From contig OW121855.1 of the NCBI GenBank assembly GCA_933228895.1, positions 35,044,698-35,108,697 of the forward strand: 64,000 nt of DNA, read 5' to 3'. The notes beneath the pieces were generated by a model. The model was not told the DNA's origin, did no database searches, and worked only from the letters and a program-made list of their open reading frames with translations. Below are positions 60,998-64,000 of the stretch, one piece after another (the stretch's first letter is position 1; each line of letters begins with the position of its first letter). Position numbers and translations under genes: made by a program. The DNA comes from Platycnemis pennipes. Taxonomy: Eukaryota; Arthropoda; Insecta; Odonata; Platycnemididae.

Positions 60998-61460
60998 TGT
61001 TTATACTGCAAATTCTAAATTTAAATTTGCCATATACGAACCAGAATAATTCTCAACAGCGAAATCAAGAAAGCAAAAAAGGCATTGAATACCGAGCTGC
61101 AGTTCAGATGAAGATGTTATCCTTAAAATTTGTTTACACGAGTATCTCTATCTCGCGAGATAAACCCTCACATTTATTAGAGAATATGTTTCAAAAAAAA
61201 TATATATTTTGTCAGGTGAGAGTTATAATGCCGCAGTTTACTTCAGTTTAAAACCAATGTTGTAAATTCATCAGCAAAAGGACATTTGCTCGACCGAGAA
61301 GTCTGTCAATCAGCCAGTTATACAAAGCGAATAAAATTTAATTGACCCATGATTAAATATTATAATCATGCATCCCTCAATCGCTATCTACAAGAGATTT
61401 AAAAATTCATTCTTCCTTCTTAACATTCTCGACTCCATCAAAATAATGTCAATTTGAAGA

Positions 61461-61634
61461 GCGTAACTTCTGAGGAGATATCCGATAGTTCCAGGCACTG
61501 GTGCGTTCCACGATCAGGAGTTACGTTTGTATTTCCGAAAGAGTAGATTATTATTCGTTAATTTTGCTAAGTTAACACCACTGCAAATTAGCAATTTTTT
61601 ACCATCCAGGCTTATTATGAAAAAGATAACCTTA
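61461..61634. repeat. Direct repeat unit, left copy (174 bp)
   Basis: Nearly identical to 62090-62263, with about seven mismatches counted by eye. It starts GCGTAACTTCTGAGGAG and ends near ATAACCTTA. The TTATTATGAAAAA end is repeated once more just after it. Confidence 0.9.
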
Positions 61635-61657
61635 TTATGAAAAAAATGCCCATGGCA

Positions 61658-61716
61658 TATCGAGTGGAGAGCTGCTTCAAACAAATCTTAGAATTGTTGA
61701 CCGATGATAATGATTT
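61658..61716 (+). repeat. LINE-B 3' tail fragment
   Basis: ATATCGAGTGGAGAGCTGCT, then CAAATCTTAGAATTGTTGACC and GATGATAATGAT: the last 60 bp of LINE-B, between the two direct repeat units. Confidence 0.7.
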
Positions 61717-61824
61717 ATCGATAGTTCGATCCGATAGTTCCAAGCTTTATGATTCAATTTCAACCAGTAGATTAAAATAAAATTTGGAGCACAAGGAGAA
61801 TAACCGTAGGCTTGTTGTTCTAAC

Positions 61825-61879
61825 ACACTGCCACACTCTAGCGGCGGCTTGCGGGTAATTGCGTAGATGCAGATGAATT
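61825..61879 (+). repeat. Solitary LINE-A 3' tail
   Basis: ACACACTGCCACACTCTAGC, then GGCGGCTTGCGGGTAATTG and CGTAGATGCAGATG. Hairpin outline kept with changed bases. Confidence 0.65.
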
Positions 61880-62089
61880 ATACTTCAAGGAATTTTAGGC
61901 ACGTGGCTTTTCTCGCAACCGGGAGACTGAAAGATCTCAGAGACGTGCGAGTTGTATAAATAAGGCGTGCCGCGCTGAAAATGCAATCTATGCCGCAGCA
62001 AAAATGATGTCTAGATGAAGACACGAAGGAAGGAAACTCCTTCCACATTAGGAAAATATGAATTACGAAAACCGTCATACCTTTTAAAA

Positions 62090-62263
62090 GCGTAACATAT
62101 GAGGAGATATCCGATAGTTCCAGGCACTGGTGGGTTCCACGATCAGAAGTTACGTTTGTATTTCCGAAAGAGTAGATTATTATTCGTTAATTTTGCTAAG
62201 TTAACACCACTACAAATTAGCAATTTTTTACCATCCAGGCTTATTATGAAAAAAATTACCTTA
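62090..62263. repeat. Direct repeat unit, right copy (174 bp)
   Basis: The second copy of the unit at 61461-61634, offset by 629 bp without net indels. The LINE-B and LINE-A tails lie only between the copies. Confidence 0.9.
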
Positions 62264-64000
62264 AGGCCCAGTGTTTCACGCGGCAAACCTAATTTCGGCG
62301 CAATCTTCATACAAACGTGTTGAGAATTAGCTTCAAGATTATTTTGTTGATTTAGTCTAATACCACAAGATATCGCACATCCTTACGCGGCAAAAGCATC
62401 CAATCTTTCCACTATGCCTCAGGTGATTTCGAAAAATCTCCTTTCGGGCCTGCGTGGATCACAGTTGCAAAATTGTTGTGGGGTCACTCTCCAAAAAGTT
62501 TGAAGCAAAAGCAATTGGTGACCTCATTTTCAGTTTCACAGCCACGAGGCAATTATGGAGTGCTTGAGGCCAGTTATGTTCATTGATGAGTTGAGGCTCT
62601 GTATTTGGTGTTGTGGTTTCCACTTTATTGTTTGGACGTTGACAACGAATGCACACATAGAGTATGGTATGTTGGCTGGTGTGGAGTTTACTTTTGAAGA
62701 TGCCTCGTTACTTAAAGTACCTAATGCACGAGTGGAGCAAAATGCTTTCAGATTCATTTTAAATCTTAAGGGAAGTTGGATATTCTTAGATATATTTTCC
62801 TACTGATATTTTATGCTTAGTTCACACAAATAACGATACAATCATATTAAACCTTTGTCAAAAAATGCCTCCACTGAGCTCTAGATGAAAATGAGAATGT
62901 AATATAATGGAAATGGCATTATCCTGGAAATTACGCCCATATATCTCTCGACTTTTGTTGTAAGAAAGTATCATGTCAATAATAAATAAAACCGATCACT
63001 GAAAATATCATCACACGTAAGAAAAAATAACCGCAACTCAAGAAATAAAAGTATGATGAGGATATTCATTATAACCTACAAATAGATCTATACTATAAGC
63101 GGGAGTTGTTGTAATGAAAGAGTGAATTTTCTTGTCCTATAAGGATGAAAAGCTAAGTGATCTCTTCAAGGACTTCCAGAGGTTAACTAAGCGTAGCCCG
63201 AAGCCCTACGTGAGCAAAACTTCAACGCTGTAAACTGTTTAAAAAAATATAGACTGTGTTCATGTCTCTTTAAGCTGATTTTATTCTGTCGAAACAAAAA
63301 TTCAGGCGATTCCTTCGTAGGACAAAATATGTAAATTACACCATGGAAAAATCATTTTGAGAACATCACTTATTCATAATCTAGGACTCATCATTTCGAA
63401 GATGACTTAGAACCTTCTGTCCGGGAATAGAGTAAGTTCTTGAGCAGTCCTGCTCATGGGACCCCATCCCCATTCATTGGAAGCGAGTGATTTATTGACG
63501 CATCCTTTGCATCCGGGTGTAATGGCAGCCCGGGGGAGCCCAGGGAGCAATTCTTTACGGTCAGAAATGCCTGAACTTGCGCGTGCGGAAGCTTCTGTGT
63601 GCGTGGACGACAGAAAAACCTAGTTACGAAAGTCAACGAAACTTCAACAAGCGGCCTCAGTCTCTTTCAATTCCCTCGTCAGTGTGTGTCGCTGTTTCCA
63701 TTCTGGGCAAGCCACCTTCAATAAAGCAGTAAAGATGGAACTGTGCGGTATTGTTATGAATCGATTGCGAGACGCGATGCTCACACCACATCACTCGTGA
63801 CATCAACACGCAAAAACGTAAAATGCACGCTCTTCCGAAAAACAACAAACCTAAATATAATACATCCACGATTTATATGCATAATGGCTGCAGCCTGCAT
63901 GTTTCATATGCCACCTGTTACTTAAGACGCAAGGTCACAGTGAGATATCTAATAGTACCTACTGCAAGAATAGTAATATTCTAATTATAAATCCCCTCCC

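Larger units (their letters stand above)
55128..64000 (+). other. cad: Caudal intron 1 (to the window edge)
   Basis: Begins with the donor GTAAATTC. No homeodomain-encoding exon (TKDKYRVVY or QVKIWFQNRRAKER text) was found in any frame to 64000, so the intron is at least 8.8 kb if the gene runs on. Apart from the items listed separately it is AT-rich. Open frames at 59.0-59.8, 60.3-60.7 and 62.5-62.8 kb carry no domain I recognise. Confidence 0.65.

Noticed and set aside
62555..62806. 83-codon frame with hydrophobic text near 62.6 kb
   Set aside because: Open on both strands, no recognised domain, and lying in a presumed intron.
1..64000. CRISPR array, operon, prophage, rRNA or intact tRNA genes
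   Set aside because: None seen. Regular short repeats with spacers are absent, and the gene density and splice site indicate animal nuclear DNA.

Overview
This window is eukaryotic nuclear DNA, most likely from an insect. It is AT-rich, it has no closely packed genes, ribosome-binding sites or operons, and it is full of decayed non-LTR retrotransposons and tRNA-derived SINEs. The one convincing host gene is the first coding exon of the homeobox gene caudal (Cdx), at 53855-55127 on the plus strand. It starts MVSYYNSLAMFPNRH, is rich in Ala, His, Pro and Gln, and ends just after the SPYEWMKKPSYQ hexapeptide region at a consensus splice donor. The homeodomain exons are not in the window, so everything from 55128 to 64000 is probably caudal intron 1. 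I cannot name the species. The repeat load and long intron suggest a large-genome, perhaps hemimetabolous, insect; that is inference.

Layout: 1-51 kb is intergenic DNA carrying at least three LINE families, which I label A, B and C. Family A is CR1/L2-like, with a hairpin and GTAGAT repeats at its 3' end. Family B is an endonuclease-RT type ending in TGATGA. Family C is a third RT lineage seen once. There are three tRNA-derived SINE families (A, B, C), some unclassified tRNA-like heads, and a ~520-540 bp MITE family with an apparent AT target duplication. Insertions are often nested: LINE-B and a MITE lie inside LINE-A (11.2-13.8 kb), SINE-B lies inside a MITE (26.6-27.5 kb), and LINE-A lies inside SINE-A (38.2-39.2 kb). 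About 51.9-53.85 kb is the G- and CpG-rich upstream region and 5' leader of caudal. 55.1-64 kb is intron with a CpG-rich block, another SINE-B, LINE tails and a 174-bp direct duplication.

No operon, CRISPR array, rRNA or intact tRNA gene was found, and no intact transposon ORF survives. The points most worth following are the retrotransposon 3' hairpin, the MITE with its readable empty site, an 82-bp retroposed element with a 12-bp target duplication, snap-back hairpins created inside older repeats, and a head-to-tail duplication of a LINE 3' end.
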